From Strongyloides papillosus (lineage: Eukaryota > Nematoda > Chromadorea > Rhabditida > Strongyloididae): 64,000 bases of DNA. Of the stretch, positions 34,995-46,417 are shown one piece after another (position 1 is the first letter of the stretch; each line of letters begins with the position of its first letter). A program made the position numbers and the translations under genes. The notes under the pieces were generated by a model. That model worked only from the letters and a program-made list of their open reading frames with translations. It made no database searches and was not told the origin of the DNA. The stretch is from assembly GCA_005656395.1 (NCBI GenBank), contig SRSI01000020.1, forward strand, positions 620,001 through 684,000, in the 5' to 3' direction.

Positions 34995-35709
34995 TTGTAG
35001 GAATATTACAATTATTTTATATAAAATGAAATTTTTTTATATTTTTACAATATTTACCACCCCTTAAAAATATGATAATTCTCTTTTATTAAAGGCGATT
35101 AGAAAAGACAAAAAATTTTAATAAACAATAAAAAAGATATAGAAGAATTATTATTAAACATTATTCTATTCTGTTATATTAAAAGTTACAATATAAAAAG
35201 ATTATCAATTAAGCTACAGAAAATACTATCATTGTATCAAGAACCTTTTGTAATAATATTTATTTTTTTTGCAAACAATATTGTAGTTACGGAAATGATA
35301 ACAATTTTGATAACATATTTCTAGGCTTTAATATGTAATTAAGCTATTTTGATAGATAGGTGAATGAAATTAGTGATATAATTTCATACGTCAATGAGGT
35401 GATTTGATGGAAGTATTCACACGCAATTTTATTGTTTTGTTATCATAAAAAAATGCTAATTTTTCACTTTGCACTAATAAATTGAAATTTTCACATTAAT
35501 AATTACATGTTTGATAGAAATATAACGTTTAATTGAATTTTAACGGTAAAAAATATACAATTATAATAAACAAATATTTAATTTTATGATAGAGTTATAA
35601 ATTTATTTTACAGATCCTTTTACGCCATGGTATAAAATATTTTATTAGTAAGCAAAGAAAACATTAAAACAAATTAATTTTGTGAGACTTTAAAAATGTT
35701 TATTTATTT
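34995..35709. other. intergenic region between UGT A and UGT B
   Basis: About 715 bases, AT-rich, presumably the UGT A promoter and UGT B 3' UTR. No further gene fragment was identified. Confidence 0.5.
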
Positions 35710-37299
35710 CTAATCTTTTTTAACTACTTTTTTTACGGGGCCTTTTGACTTTATACAAGTTATCACTTTTAAAATAGAATATAGTGAAAGTACTATTGTA
35801 AGAACGAAAATTAAATATATATCAAGATTGTAAAGTTCAATAAAATTCATTTCCATTGAAGGTAAATTCATTTCTTTTATATTTCCAAATTCTGCAGCAA
35901 ATTTAACGGCTTTTATTAATTGATTTTTCCCATCGTGAGGGTATGCTTTTATCATTCGAGATAATTTTTGAGCATTTTTATAGTATTTGTCATTAGATAG
36001 CATTTCACCAATATACGTCGAGAATTCTTCAGCATTTCTTAGTACTTCTTTTTCAACTGCTATCGAACAATTATATCTTTTTATCATAAACGAATTTCTT
36101 TTTTGATCTGAAATAAATGGAATAACAATTGATGGCACACCATTATAGGCTAATTCATTTACACTATTTAAACCACCATGTGTAATAAAAAGATTTATTC
36201 TACCATCATTTAATAGATCAACTTGAGGAATCCATTTTTTTAATACAACATTAGGATAATCTTTAGCAAATGTTATATCATCATCTTCATACTTCCATAT
36301 AAATGTCGTATCTGGAAACTTTTCAAATGTCTTCAATATAGACGTTCTGACTTCAGACGGTATAGTTTTTGATTTAACAACACTACCAAAAGACATTATA
36401 ACATTTTTTTGTCTTAAACTTAATATTTTATCGTACTCTTCAGAAACTGTTTTTGATTTTATCATATTAATACCTCCAACTTCAATAATTTTTAAAGTTG
36501 TTGGATAAGGGAAATTAAGAAGTGGAATAGAATTAACAAAATGAAATGCCGCCTCCTTCATTAGTTCAATTAAATCATATTTACCACTTCCAAAAACTTC
36601 ATCAAAAGCCTCTTGGTCTTTTGAATTAAATGTTCTTATCACACCATATTTTGAGTAAGCAGTAGCAAAAATATTTCTTATTCTCTCAATTATTCCTTTT
36701 GGTATTCCATTATCACCAACAATTGATGGTAAATAAGATACTTGTTGTTCAAGGCCAAATAATTCATTATATCCTTCATTATATCCAGTACATAGACCAG
36801 AGACAACATTTTTAATTTCTAATAATTTAAATAATCCAAAACCACATGGACTATAATTTTGCCCAAGCGCAATATCAAAATTTTCTTTTTTTAATTCATC
36901 TAATAAAGTTTTATTACTAATAACTTTTTTACAATTTTCTTTTAAAAGATTACCCATTGTATCGTAATTTTTTAAAGAATGGAGATAACTTAATTTTTGG
37001 CTACTCCAAATATCACTGTTAAATTTTGTTAGCGTTGACAATGAATCATTATCGCTATGAAGATTATCAAGAATAATAACTTTAGCCAGTTTTGATCCAA
37101 CTGCTTTCACCGAATTTAATTGCACTGGTTGGAGAACAGTTACTGAATGCCCAGCTTCTTGGAGAATGTCAGCTACCTTTCCAACAAAATTAACATGTGA
37201 AACTGTTCTTCTAGGATTGTAAACAAGAATTTTGTAACTCTCTACTATTTCGAAAATAAATAATAATATTATAAGTGATAGTTTCATCAAAATTTTCAT
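35710..37299 (-). CDS. UDP-glucuronosyltransferase (UGT) B
   Basis: An intronless UGT of 529 residues, third nearest to the duplicated pair. The ATG at 37299 starts a signal peptide (MKILMKLSLIILLFIFEIVES); the frame also extends six codons upstream to a TTG, not used here. The N-terminal acceptor domain has NPRRTVSHVNFVGKVADIL with the catalytic His, and FDIALGQ with the likely Asp. The C-terminal UDP-sugar domain holds VIMSFGSV, KKWIPQVDLLND and LFITHGGLNSVNELAYNG. One membrane span (IYLIFVLTIVLSLYSILKVI) precedes a basic tail ending VVKKD; the KxKxx signal of its neighbours is incomplete here. The substrate cannot be predicted. Confidence 0.94.
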   Translation of the reverse strand: MKILMKLSLIILLFIFEIVESYKILVYNPRRTVSHVNFVGKVADILQEAGHSVTVLQPVQLNSVKAVGSKLAKVIILDNLHSDNDSLSTLTKFNSDIWSSQKLSYLHSLKNYDTMGNLLKENCKKVISNKTLLDELKKENFDIALGQNYSPCGFGLFKLLEIKNVVSGLCTGYNEGYNELFGLEQQVSYLPSIVGDNGIPKGIIERIRNIFATAYSKYGVIRTFNSKDQEAFDEVFGSGKYDLIELMKEAAFHFVNSIPLLNFPYPTTLKIIEVGGINMIKSKTVSEEYDKILSLRQKNVIMSFGSVVKSKTIPSEVRTSILKTFEKFPDTTFIWKYEDDDITFAKDYPNVVLKKWIPQVDLLNDGRINLFITHGGLNSVNELAYNGVPSIVIPFISDQKRNSFMIKRYNCSIAVEKEVLRNAEEFSTYIGEMLSNDKYYKNAQKLSRMIKAYPHDGKNQLIKAVKFAAEFGNIKEMNLPSMEMNFIELYNLDIYLIFVLTIVLSLYSILKVITCIKSKGPVKKVVKKD

Positions 37300-39758
37300 A
37301 TTCCGTAAAAAAATCAATTATATTTCTAAAAATGTAAAATTTTGTTAAAATATAAACTTTATAAAGAAATATTACTACAAAATCTATTTCGACTACTAAT
37401 TAAGGGGATATTAAGACATAACAATACTAAACATTAAGTGACCTAAATGATTTATACAGCAATTGAAGCTTGATTATGTTCAATATATTTAAGATTTAAC
37501 TTTATATTTCTTTATACTTTTTTTTGTACCCCTAAATGCATTTTTGTTATTATTTTTAAATATTTTATCAATTTTCCCTAAATTAATTTAAACTCTTTTA
37601 TTTGATGAAAATTCAATCAAATTTCTTTTTTTTAAGAACATCCTTTTTTTCTAAAATCAGCGACACACACTTTGCCAAAAATTAGTACGGAAAATCAAAC
37701 GAGGGTGTAAAAAGCTATCTTGTTTTTTTGGTGATTTACATTACAACGAACTTCATTATTTGGTTGGAGAAGCGTTATATACTTACATGTATTATATTTT
37801 AAGGTAAATCGTATCAGTAATGTTAGCATACTAGTGTTTTTTACCTTTGATTAGTTACTTTTACATCAACAAATTTGATATGATTTTTGTAGAATGTGTA
37901 ATCATAGGTAAACAATTTCTTAAATATATGCTAAATTATTATCAATAAATGGTTAAGGAGATAATATTTGAAATTTTCAAAATTTAAGAATTGGGAAGTT
38001 GAAATTTTTTTATCTCTACAACCTAAAGCACGTTAGATGGATATATCTTATGCAGATCTGCACAAGATGACTTCATCTGCCTTGCATCAGGAATTTTAAA
38101 TATTTCTGACTTTGATACTGTAGTTGTAAAATATATCTTTCAGTATAGTATAAAGTAAGGGAAGATTATCATTTTAATTTTTCTTCTTATTTTTGGTTAT
38201 ATGAAGATACTCGTAAGATATTCATATTATGCAAATCTGCTGTATAGACCAGATGTATCTTATGCAGAGATGCACAAGATGGCTTCATATATCAAGCATT
38301 TGGTTATTTAATTTATAAGAAAACAAGACTTAATGAATTTTCAGGAAATTACTTGGCTTTTTAGTTTGAGGTTATTTAAATAATTTTTAATCATGTTTTC
38401 AAACTTTTAAAGACAAATATTATTAGACTTTCTTTCAAATGAATGCTTTTCTAATAGAATCTTTTTATGATCTCTCCACAGAATAAAAAAAAAAGTAGCT
38501 TTTAGTGAACTAATGTATCCTCCGAGATCATAAATATAAGACCAGCTAAATATCATTTAGCATGGTATAAACTATAGTAAAAATTTTATAAAGTCTTCCT
38601 TGAACTTTTTATCTGCCATGTATTACTATTTAAAGCGTTTTATTACCAATCACAAAAAGCGGAACTTAAAAACTCGGAAACTTAAATCATGATCACCTAA
38701 ATATGGAGTTACATATGAAAAACTAATATTAAAAAATCGCCGTTTCATAATCACTAAAAATACTAAAATGACATTTTTAAGATTTCTTACACTGTATATA
38801 CTAAAATTATAATTCCGTTTAGACTCACACAATCCTTTTTTTCTATTATTTTGCAAAAGACTTTATCAATTCATAGATTTTCTTATCAAAGTGCGGACCA
38901 TCTTATCAAAATGCAGAATATGTAAATACGTAATACAAATAATTTTTGGATCAATTATTGTTCGATCATTATCTGATTAGTTTGAATTGAAGTATAAACA
39001 ATATATAAGAATATTACATTGTTATATAAACAGATACGAAACTTAAAATTTCCAGGTTTATATTGATAGTAGTAAAATATCTTTGCTGAATTGTATTACC
39101 AAAAATTTGGTAGTTTGAAATTAAAAAATTATTTAATATTATTTCAAAAACAAATAAAACTAAAAATTGAATATATTTTAAAATCACTGATCCTAATAAC
39201 CTACATAAACATCAAAAAATGATTGATTTGCTACAAAAATAATCTCTTTATCAGTTATGGAATTTTTAAAAATTATTCTAACATTAAAAACCATTTATAC
39301 TTTATTTCACGCTTCGTAAAAAATAAGTAATTACTTCTAATGTGTTTTTTTAATAAATTTATATCACATTTTAGTAACAGTTAAATACCATTTTTTGATT
39401 TCTCCAAAACAAATTTCAGTCTGATCGAATTTATTTATTTCTTCTTATCATTTATTTTACTAGACGTTATTTAAGTAAGATTTTTACAAACTTTTTTCAT
39501 TATATTAGTCAGAAACAAGAGAATGTATTCGAAGAATTGATGAAATTGTCCTGGTTTTAATGAAAAATTTGGCTTCATGTTCACTTATACAAGTACAGAA
39601 TAATCTTTAAACAAAATTTATCTTACACTATTATAGTTATTGGTAAGAAATCTTAAAATAGAGAAAAATTTCTTGAAAAAATTACATTAAGAAAAACTAA
39701 ACATATTTTATTATAAAATAAAAATTTATTTAATATGAAACATTTTAACTACAATATT
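37300..39758. other. large intergenic region within the UGT array
   Basis: About 2.5 kb between UGT B and UGT C, much longer than the other gaps in the array. I searched by eye for a decayed UGT copy (HGG signature, WIPQ) and did not find one. It contains the imperfect direct repeats at 38044 and 38256 and a short repeated TCTTATCAAA word near 38880-38910. Confidence 0.45.
38044..38288. repeat. imperfect direct repeat pair
   Basis: A 33-base segment at 38044-38076 recurs at 38256-38288 with 30 of 33 bases matching. Both contain TATCTTATGCAG and TGCACAAGATG around a variable centre. A weaker third version (TATTATGCAAATCTGC) lies at about 38226-38240. The unit contains the near-palindrome TGCAGATCTGCA. 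It may be a remnant of a local duplication or of a small mobile element. Confidence 0.55.
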
Positions 39759-41351
39759 TTAATCCTTTTTACTTTTAATAACCTGTTTTTTACAGCACAT
39801 TTGTACTATTTTTTGCAAAACTTTAATGGTTATTAAAAATAAGATAAACATTATGGAAAATAATATAATGTAAATGTCAATATTGTAAAGTTCAATAAAA
39901 TTCATTTCAATTGATGGCAAATCCATTTCTTTTACATTACCAAATTGAGCAGCAAACTCAACACTTTTTACCAACTTTTTCTTTGCTTCATGAGGATATG
40001 TATTAATCATATTTGCTAACTTCTTCGCATTCTCTAAGTATTTTTTATTAGTTAATATTTCATTTATATTTTCTCTAAATTTTTCTGGATTGTTAAGAAC
40101 ATCTTTTTCCATAATAATTGAACAACCATATCTTTCAATCATAAATGAATTTCTTTTTTGGTCAGTAAAGAATGGTACAAATATTGATGGGACCCCTTGA
40201 TATGAAAGTTCTATTGCACTATTTAGACCTCCATGTGTAATAAAGAGATCAACCCTACCATCATTCAATAAATCAACTTGAGGAATCCATTTTTTTAATA
40301 TAACATTAGAATAATCTTTGGCAAATGATATATCATCATCTTCATACTTCCATATAAACGTTGTATCTGGAAACTGTTCAAATGTCTTTAATATTGACAT
40401 TTTAATTTCGTCTGGTATATTTTTCGATTTAACTACACTACCAAAAGACATTATAACATTTTGTTTTCTTAAACTTAATATTTTATCGTACTCTTCAGAA
40501 ACTTTCTTTGCATCAGGTATACCAATACCGGCAACATCAACAATCTTTGAGGTTGTTGGATGTGGATAATCAATCAATGGATTAGAATTAACAAAATGAA
40601 ATGCTGATTTTGCCATTAATTGTTTTAAATCATACTTTCCTACTCCAAAAACTTCATCGAAAGCTTCTTGATCTCTTCCAGTAAATAATCGAATAATAAA
40701 GTATTTTGAAACAAAATATGAAATCATATTTTTAGATCTTTCAATAATACCTTTAGGAACTCCAGTCCCTCCAATACATGAAGGAATATAACTTGGTGAA
40801 TATTGTAAACCAAATAATTCGTAATAAGCTTCATTAAGACCTGTAGACGAACCAGAGATAACAGTTTTGATACCCATCATCTCAAATAAGCCAAATGCAC
40901 ATGGATTGTAAAATTGTGAAAAAGCAATATCAAATTTTTCCTTCTTAAATGTCTCAATTAATGTTGTATTTGTTATCAAGTCTCGGCAATTTTTTGTTAG
41001 CATTTCACTAAATTTTGAAAAATCAGATAACATATTCAATGGGTTACTGGCATCTTTTTTCCATACATCATCCTCAAATTTTGTTAGGATTTTCAATATA
41101 CTACCATCACCAATAGGATTATCAATAGTAATTACATTGGCTAATTTAGATCCAACAGTTGTTAGTGTTGGTAATTGAATTGGTTGGAAGACAGTTACTG
41201 AATGTCCAGCTTCCTGAAGAATATCAGCTATCCTTCCAACATACTGAACATGAGAATGAGATCTCCTAGGATTATAAACAAAAATTTTATATGTTTTCGA
41301 AGTATAAAACAGTAGAGAAAATATAAAGAAAAATTTATATAAATATAACAT
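39759..41351 (-). CDS. UDP-glucuronosyltransferase (UGT) C
   Basis: An intronless UGT of 530 residues, tandem sister of UGT D. The signal peptide MLYLYKFFFIFSLLFYTSKT precedes NPRRSHSHVQYVGRIADIL (catalytic His) and FDIAFSQ. The C-terminal donor-binding half contains MSFGSVVKSK, KKWIPQVDLLNDG and LFITHGGLNSAIELS. A single membrane span (DIYIILFSIMFILFLITIKVL) and a basic tail ending KSKKD, a KxKxx ER-retrieval signal, indicate ER type I topology. From about residue 290 onward it is nearly identical to UGT D, down to synonymous positions in places, whereas the N-terminal acceptor-binding half differs more. Different acceptors for C and D are therefore likely. Confidence 0.95.
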   Translation of the reverse strand: MLYLYKFFFIFSLLFYTSKTYKIFVYNPRRSHSHVQYVGRIADILQEAGHSVTVFQPIQLPTLTTVGSKLANVITIDNPIGDGSILKILTKFEDDVWKKDASNPLNMLSDFSKFSEMLTKNCRDLITNTTLIETFKKEKFDIAFSQFYNPCAFGLFEMMGIKTVISGSSTGLNEAYYELFGLQYSPSYIPSCIGGTGVPKGIIERSKNMISYFVSKYFIIRLFTGRDQEAFDEVFGVGKYDLKQLMAKSAFHFVNSNPLIDYPHPTTSKIVDVAGIGIPDAKKVSEEYDKILSLRKQNVIMSFGSVVKSKNIPDEIKMSILKTFEQFPDTTFIWKYEDDDISFAKDYSNVILKKWIPQVDLLNDGRVDLFITHGGLNSAIELSYQGVPSIFVPFFTDQKRNSFMIERYGCSIIMEKDVLNNPEKFRENINEILTNKKYLENAKKLANMINTYPHEAKKKLVKSVEFAAQFGNVKEMDLPSIEMNFIELYNIDIYIILFSIMFILFLITIKVLQKIVQMCCKKQVIKSKKD

Positions 41352-41855
41352 TTGTGGTATTTGTTGGTAAAATCAAATGAAAAAATAGTTCTTTATAATA
41401 GTGATTATGTTAAATTAAAGAATATTTTTATCAAAATGCTTCGAAAATGAGTGTTTTGTGATAAGAATACAAAAGTTAGTAATAATCATTATCTAAAAAC
41501 TATTATAACAATAATCATCTAATCACAAATTTGGATCAATTTTACACTTAATTTTCATATCAAAATGTAAGCTGTTTTTCCCTGTATAAATTTTAACCTT
41601 AAAATTTTCTTTTAAATTTCATCAACTATTGTAAACATGGTTGACAAAAGAAACTTCTGAAGAGGTTCTCTATTTTAAGTTAAACAAAAACACAAATTAG
41701 GATGAATTTAATTATTTTAAATTAAAAATATAGTGATAAAATTAAAAGATATGTTATTGAATATTTTATTAATTTATAAATATTTAAAATAGGAAGATAT
41801 TTTTATTCAAAGGTGAGAATAAAAATTAGTAAGCTCTTTCAAACAATTATATATT
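41352..41855. other. spacer between UGT C and UGT D
   Basis: About 500 bases of AT-rich spacer containing the UGT C promoter and UGT D 3' UTR. Nothing else was seen. Confidence 0.5.
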
Positions 41856-43448
41856 TTAATATTTTTTATTTTTAATAATCTGTTTTTTACAGCACATTTG
41901 TACTATTTTTTTCAAAACTTTAATGGTTATTAAAAATAGGATAAATATTATAGAAAATAATATAATGTAAATGTCAATATTGTAAAGTTCAACAAAATTC
42001 ATTTCAATTGAAGGTAAATCCATTTCTTTTATATTACCAAATTCAGCAGCAAACTCAAAACTTTTTATCAATTTTGTCTTTGCTTCGTGAGGATATATAT
42101 TTATCATATTTGCTAACTTCTTTGCATTTTCTAAGTACTTTTTATTAGTTAATATTTCATTTATATTTTCTCTAAATTTTTCTGGATTGTTAAGAACATC
42201 TTTTTCCATAATAATTGAACAACCATATCTTTCAATCATAAATGAATTTCTTTTTTGATCAGAGAAAAATGGTACAAATATTGATGGGACCCCTTGATAT
42301 GAAAGTTCTATTGCACTATTTAGACCACCATGTGTAATAAAGAGATTAACCCTACCATCATTCAATAAATCAACTTGAGGAATCCATTTTTTTAATATAA
42401 CATTAGAATAATCTTTGGCAAATGATACATCATCATCTTCATACTTCCATATAAACGTTGTATCTGAAAACTGTTCAAATGTTTTCAAAATTGACATTTT
42501 AATTTCATATGGTATTCTTTTTGATTTAGCTACACTACCGAAAGACATTATAACATTTTGCTTTCTCAAACTTAATATTCTATCATAATCTTCAGAAACT
42601 TTCTTTGCCTCGGGTATACCAATACCGGCAATTTCTACAACTTTTGAGGTTGTTGAATGTGGAAAATTAAGTAATGGATTAGAATTAACAATGTGAAAAG
42701 ATGATTTCGACATTATCTTTCTTATATTAATTTTTCCTTTTCCCAAAACTTCATCAAAAGCTTCCTGATCTTTATCTATGAATAACTTAGAATAAAAATA
42801 TTTTGAAAAAAAATAAAAAAACATATTTTTGGCTCTTTCAATAATACCTTTAGGAACTCTAGTCCCTCCATGTATAGCAGGAATGTAACTTGGTGAAAAT
42901 TCTAAACCAAACATTTTATAATATGCCTCATTAAGACCAGTAGATATACCAGAGATGACAGTTTCGATACCCAACATCTCAAATAAACCAAATCCACACG
43001 GTGCATATACTTCTGAAAAAGCTATATCAAATTTTTCCTTCTTAAATGTATCAATTAATGTTGTATTTGTTATCAACTCTCGACAATTTCTTTTTAATAA
43101 TTCACACATTTCCGAAATAATTTCCATAACGTTTAGTGGATTATTAGAATTTTTTTTCCATATATCACTTTCAAATTGCTTTGCAAGATTCATTACCACA
43201 CTTTCATTTACAGAACTTTGAGTGAAAATCACTCTAGCTAATTTAGATCCAACTGTGGGTATAGTTGGAACCTGAATGGGTTGAAGAACTGTTACTGAAT
43301 GTCCAGCTTCTTCAAGAGAATCAGCTATTCTTCCAATATACTGAACATGAGAATGGGATCTTCTGGGATTAAATATAAGAATTTTATAAGTTTCCGAAGT
43401 ATTAAATAGTAGAGGAAATGTCAAAAAGAATTTTAACAAAAAAAACAT
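41856..43448 (-). CDS. UDP-glucuronosyltransferase (UGT) D
   Basis: The first gene of the four-member array in the direction of transcription: intronless, 530 residues. The signal peptide MFFLLKFFLTFPLLFNTSET precedes NPRRSHSHVQYIGRIADSL with the catalytic His; FDIAFSE has the likely Asp. MSFGSVAKSK, KKWIPQVDLLNDG and LFITHGGLNSAIELS mark the UDP-sugar domain. The C-terminal span and tail (ending KNKKY, KxKxx type) match UGT C. Differences from C concentrate in the first 280 residues, for example residues 70-110 and the region after the conserved YIPA. All known catalytic motifs are present, so it should be active. Confidence 0.95.
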   Translation of the reverse strand: MFFLLKFFLTFPLLFNTSETYKILIFNPRRSHSHVQYIGRIADSLEEAGHSVTVLQPIQVPTIPTVGSKLARVIFTQSSVNESVVMNLAKQFESDIWKKNSNNPLNVMEIISEMCELLKRNCRELITNTTLIDTFKKEKFDIAFSEVYAPCGFGLFEMLGIETVISGISTGLNEAYYKMFGLEFSPSYIPAIHGGTRVPKGIIERAKNMFFYFFSKYFYSKLFIDKDQEAFDEVLGKGKINIRKIMSKSSFHIVNSNPLLNFPHSTTSKVVEIAGIGIPEAKKVSEDYDRILSLRKQNVIMSFGSVAKSKRIPYEIKMSILKTFEQFSDTTFIWKYEDDDVSFAKDYSNVILKKWIPQVDLLNDGRVNLFITHGGLNSAIELSYQGVPSIFVPFFSDQKRNSFMIERYGCSIIMEKDVLNNPEKFRENINEILTNKKYLENAKKLANMINIYPHEAKTKLIKSFEFAAEFGNIKEMDLPSIEMNFVELYNIDIYIILFSIIFILFLITIKVLKKIVQMCCKKQIIKNKKY

Positions 43449-44248
43449 TTAAAATATTTAATTGCAATATTAGATTAAGAATTATTTCCTTATTATTTGA
43501 TCAAGTTATATTTTCAGTATAGCTTTATAAGCTCTTTTAAAAGGGACCCACTATGATAAGGATTATAAAAACTATTCTTGATCGTTACATATTGTTGAAT
43601 AAAGTGATAATAATATTCTATACACAATTTTGAAACAAATAAATTCATAGTTTTCACATAAAAAAAAGCAATTTTTATTGACTGTAATCATGTGGACTAT
43701 CAAAATACTATCTACTTTAAATGTAGAATTTCCATTGTTGTTTTAATTAATCCATTATTTGCAAGTAATTCAAGTTTTTTTAGAATTTACCACTGAAAAT
43801 CACTCTTTATCTAACTGTTTCAACAAACTTTTTTTCCGTTAACCATCTTCAACTCAAATCTTCAATTTTAACATATGTCAATTATTTATGTCACATTTTC
43901 ATATAATACATTCACATACATTGATAATATCAAAAATTTTATTATATTTAACCATATAAACAAAAGACATATCATTTATAAAATTTTTGTTACTCGATTT
44001 CTCTTTTTCTCCTCTTATCTATATACTTATATTTTAAAATGTGTTGAACATTTTTGATTGATATTTCACCAGAAATATATTTTATACATTATTCTTAATT
44101 TCAAATTACACGTTACCAAACTTGATATCTTAAAAAGATTTAGCATTTTTTTACCTTGTGAAAATTAAGGTATAAAAAAAACTATTTAAATTTTGATAAT
44201 ATTTTGATTGATTTTTTTATATATATATACAAAATATTTATATTTAAC
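43449..44248. other. divergent intergenic region
   Basis: About 800 bases between UGT D (-) and the GOLPH3-like gene (+), probably both promoters. A 60-codon open frame at 43875 lacks any support and is not called. Confidence 0.5.
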
Positions 44249-45174
44249 ATGCATGCTTATTATTCCTCAAGAAGTGAATCGATGGACTGTTCATTAAGAC
44301 AAAGGAATAGTAGGACTGTTAAAAAAGATGATCAACAAGATAATGAAGAAAAAATAAATAAAAGATATAATGATTGTGATCATTTAACTTTAATGGAACA
44401 ATTAATGATAATGTCCTTAAGAAAACAAACTGTAAGTTAATTATTATGATTTATAATATTTGTTTTTTTGATAAGACGACATTGTTATCTATAAATATTT
44501 CAAATGAAAAAGTAAGTGTTATCTTACGTGGTGCTATGTTAATAGAATTAGGCTTAGAAGGATATCTAGAATTAGATGGAAATTCATTTACGAAAAAAAA
44601 ATTATGCGATAGACATGTAGTATTAATAAAAAAAGATAAGATTAATGATTATTTAATGAATCAATGCATAAATCATATCTCAAAGCATAATGGAAAATAT
44701 TGCATTAAACAATGGTTATTATTTTTATCTGGTCAATCATTAAATTTTATGATGATCCATTTACATATAAGACTAATGAGAGAAAGATTATGTAAAAGTC
44801 TTGTTGACAAAGGCATACTTGAATACGGGTTACAATCAAATTTTTTCCTTAAAATGCATAGTTTTAAATTTAGAAATCGTGAAGAACAGAAAAAAATACT
44901 GTTACTATTTCAAAGAGGGTTATTATCGGAGTATCAAAACGATTACACTAGATATGATCCTAGAATTTTAGCATTAATTTTTTTAACATATGCTGCTGAA
45001 GTTGAGAATCTACCAACAGAGTCTCTTAATGAGGATGACTACGTTAAAGCAATAAATAATTTGTATAAAATAAAAGATTCAAATTTCAACGAAATTGCTA
45101 GGAAAGTAACTAATAGTTTTGGTGATCTTTATTGGGGTGTTTTTGATGCTATAAAACAATTATTTAATTTGTAA
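44249..45174 (+). CDS. GOLPH3: divergent GOLPH3/Vps74 family protein
   Basis: GOLPH3 binds PI4P on trans-Golgi membranes, retains glycosyltransferases and links to myosin 18. Two exons, 44249-44431 and 44476-45174, flank a 44-bp phase-0 intron, giving 293 residues, the usual size. After a charged N-terminus come DHLTLMEQLMIMSLRKQT, then ILRGAMLIELGLEGYLEL, KQWLLFLSGQS, HIRLMRERLCKSLVDKGIL and YDPRILALIFLTYAAEV, matching the family domain in order. For PI4P binding, the Arg equivalents of human R90 (ILRG) and R171/R174 (RLMRERL) are present, but the position of W81 aligns with Ser (about residue 70). Overall similarity is lower than expected for this normally well-conserved protein, suggesting a divergent paralogue or fast evolution. 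Confidence 0.88.
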
Positions 45175-46417
45175 TTATTATATTTGTAAATTTTAATCTA
45201 GAAAAATAATATAAAATAATACTCTTTAATATTTCGCTTTTCCCTTTGAATTTTAAGCATTTTAGAAGTATAATTGCCTGTCTATTTTTTATGCATATTT
45301 TTTCCTCTAAGCATATTCCAATTCCATAAATTTAGTATTTTATTTTTAATTTTTTCAACATTCATTTCAGTCAACAACATATTTTTTAACAAAAAAATAA
45401 AGTTTATTCTGTTGTAAATTGTTTGAGAAGACACAATTTATAATATTATTTCATATATATTTATAAGGAACTTTAAAATTGATACATCTGAAACATTAAA
45501 ATAGAGATTGATATTTAATAATTTATGACTTTAAAACATTGATTATATAAAATTTTAAAGATAACAATTGAGAAATTTTACTTTCCGTACTTCTAACATT
45601 TCTATTTTAATTTATTATTATTAAATATCCATTAATCATATGATTTATGGGGAAAATGAAGTATTTCTTGATGTATTAGTAAATTTAGGACTTCTTTATA
45701 TAGAAATAATAAAATGAACTTTTTGAGAACATAATTTTATTACCATATTCTTTTCAAGATTTCTGTAATATAGTTGTAAAAATCTATCAAAAACAAAATA
45801 CCATTGCAAAAAAATTCTCACATTTCATATATGAGAGTATATCGTTTAGTATAGTCATTATTATAGTATTGCATATAAAAATTTGTTTTACCAAGTACAT
45901 TCCTAATAAGTTACGATTCTGTATTTTAAGGATGATCTTAATTATAAACTTATAAAAAAACTACATTTTTTAAAATATCTTTAATATATATATATAAAAT
46001 CTATCAGAAAAAAAATAATTTGTAACATTTGATAGATAATTAGATGATCACAATATTTACCCAACGCAAAATATAATTTCACAAAAGGTATTTATCTTTC
46101 TTATTGCAATTAAATACCATTTACTGGAAGTTGAAAATTAATTATAATAAATAAATAGGAATCTTCATACAACTTTATTTTCTGTATCGCTAAATATAAT
46201 AAAAAAAATTTTTTAAAGGCATATATTAGTGATTAGGATGTCATATTTAAACATTGAAATAGGTTAGAAACTACTACGTGAAACTATAAAATATTAAACT
46301 TTTAACTTTCGAATTAACAAAAATTTACTTTTAATTGGGTTAATCTAAGAACTATAAATTGGAAATGTTTAACTTTCTTGATATCTTTTTGTTTTATATT
46401 TATCTTTTAATTTTGAT
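45175..46417. other. intergenic region
   Basis: About 1.2 kb, AT-rich, between two + strand genes. It should hold the GOLPH3-like 3' UTR and the promoter of the Thr-rich gene. No other feature was found. Confidence 0.5.

Noticed and set aside
37300..37317. Six-codon upstream extension of UGT B
   Set aside because: It begins with TTG; the ATG at 37299 gives a proper signal peptide.
38650..38856. 68-codon minus-strand frame in the UGT gap
   Set aside because: It has no UGT signature or other feature; chance open frame.
43875..44057. 60-codon + frame upstream of the GOLPH3-like gene
   Set aside because: Composition is the same as intergenic DNA and there is no supporting motif.
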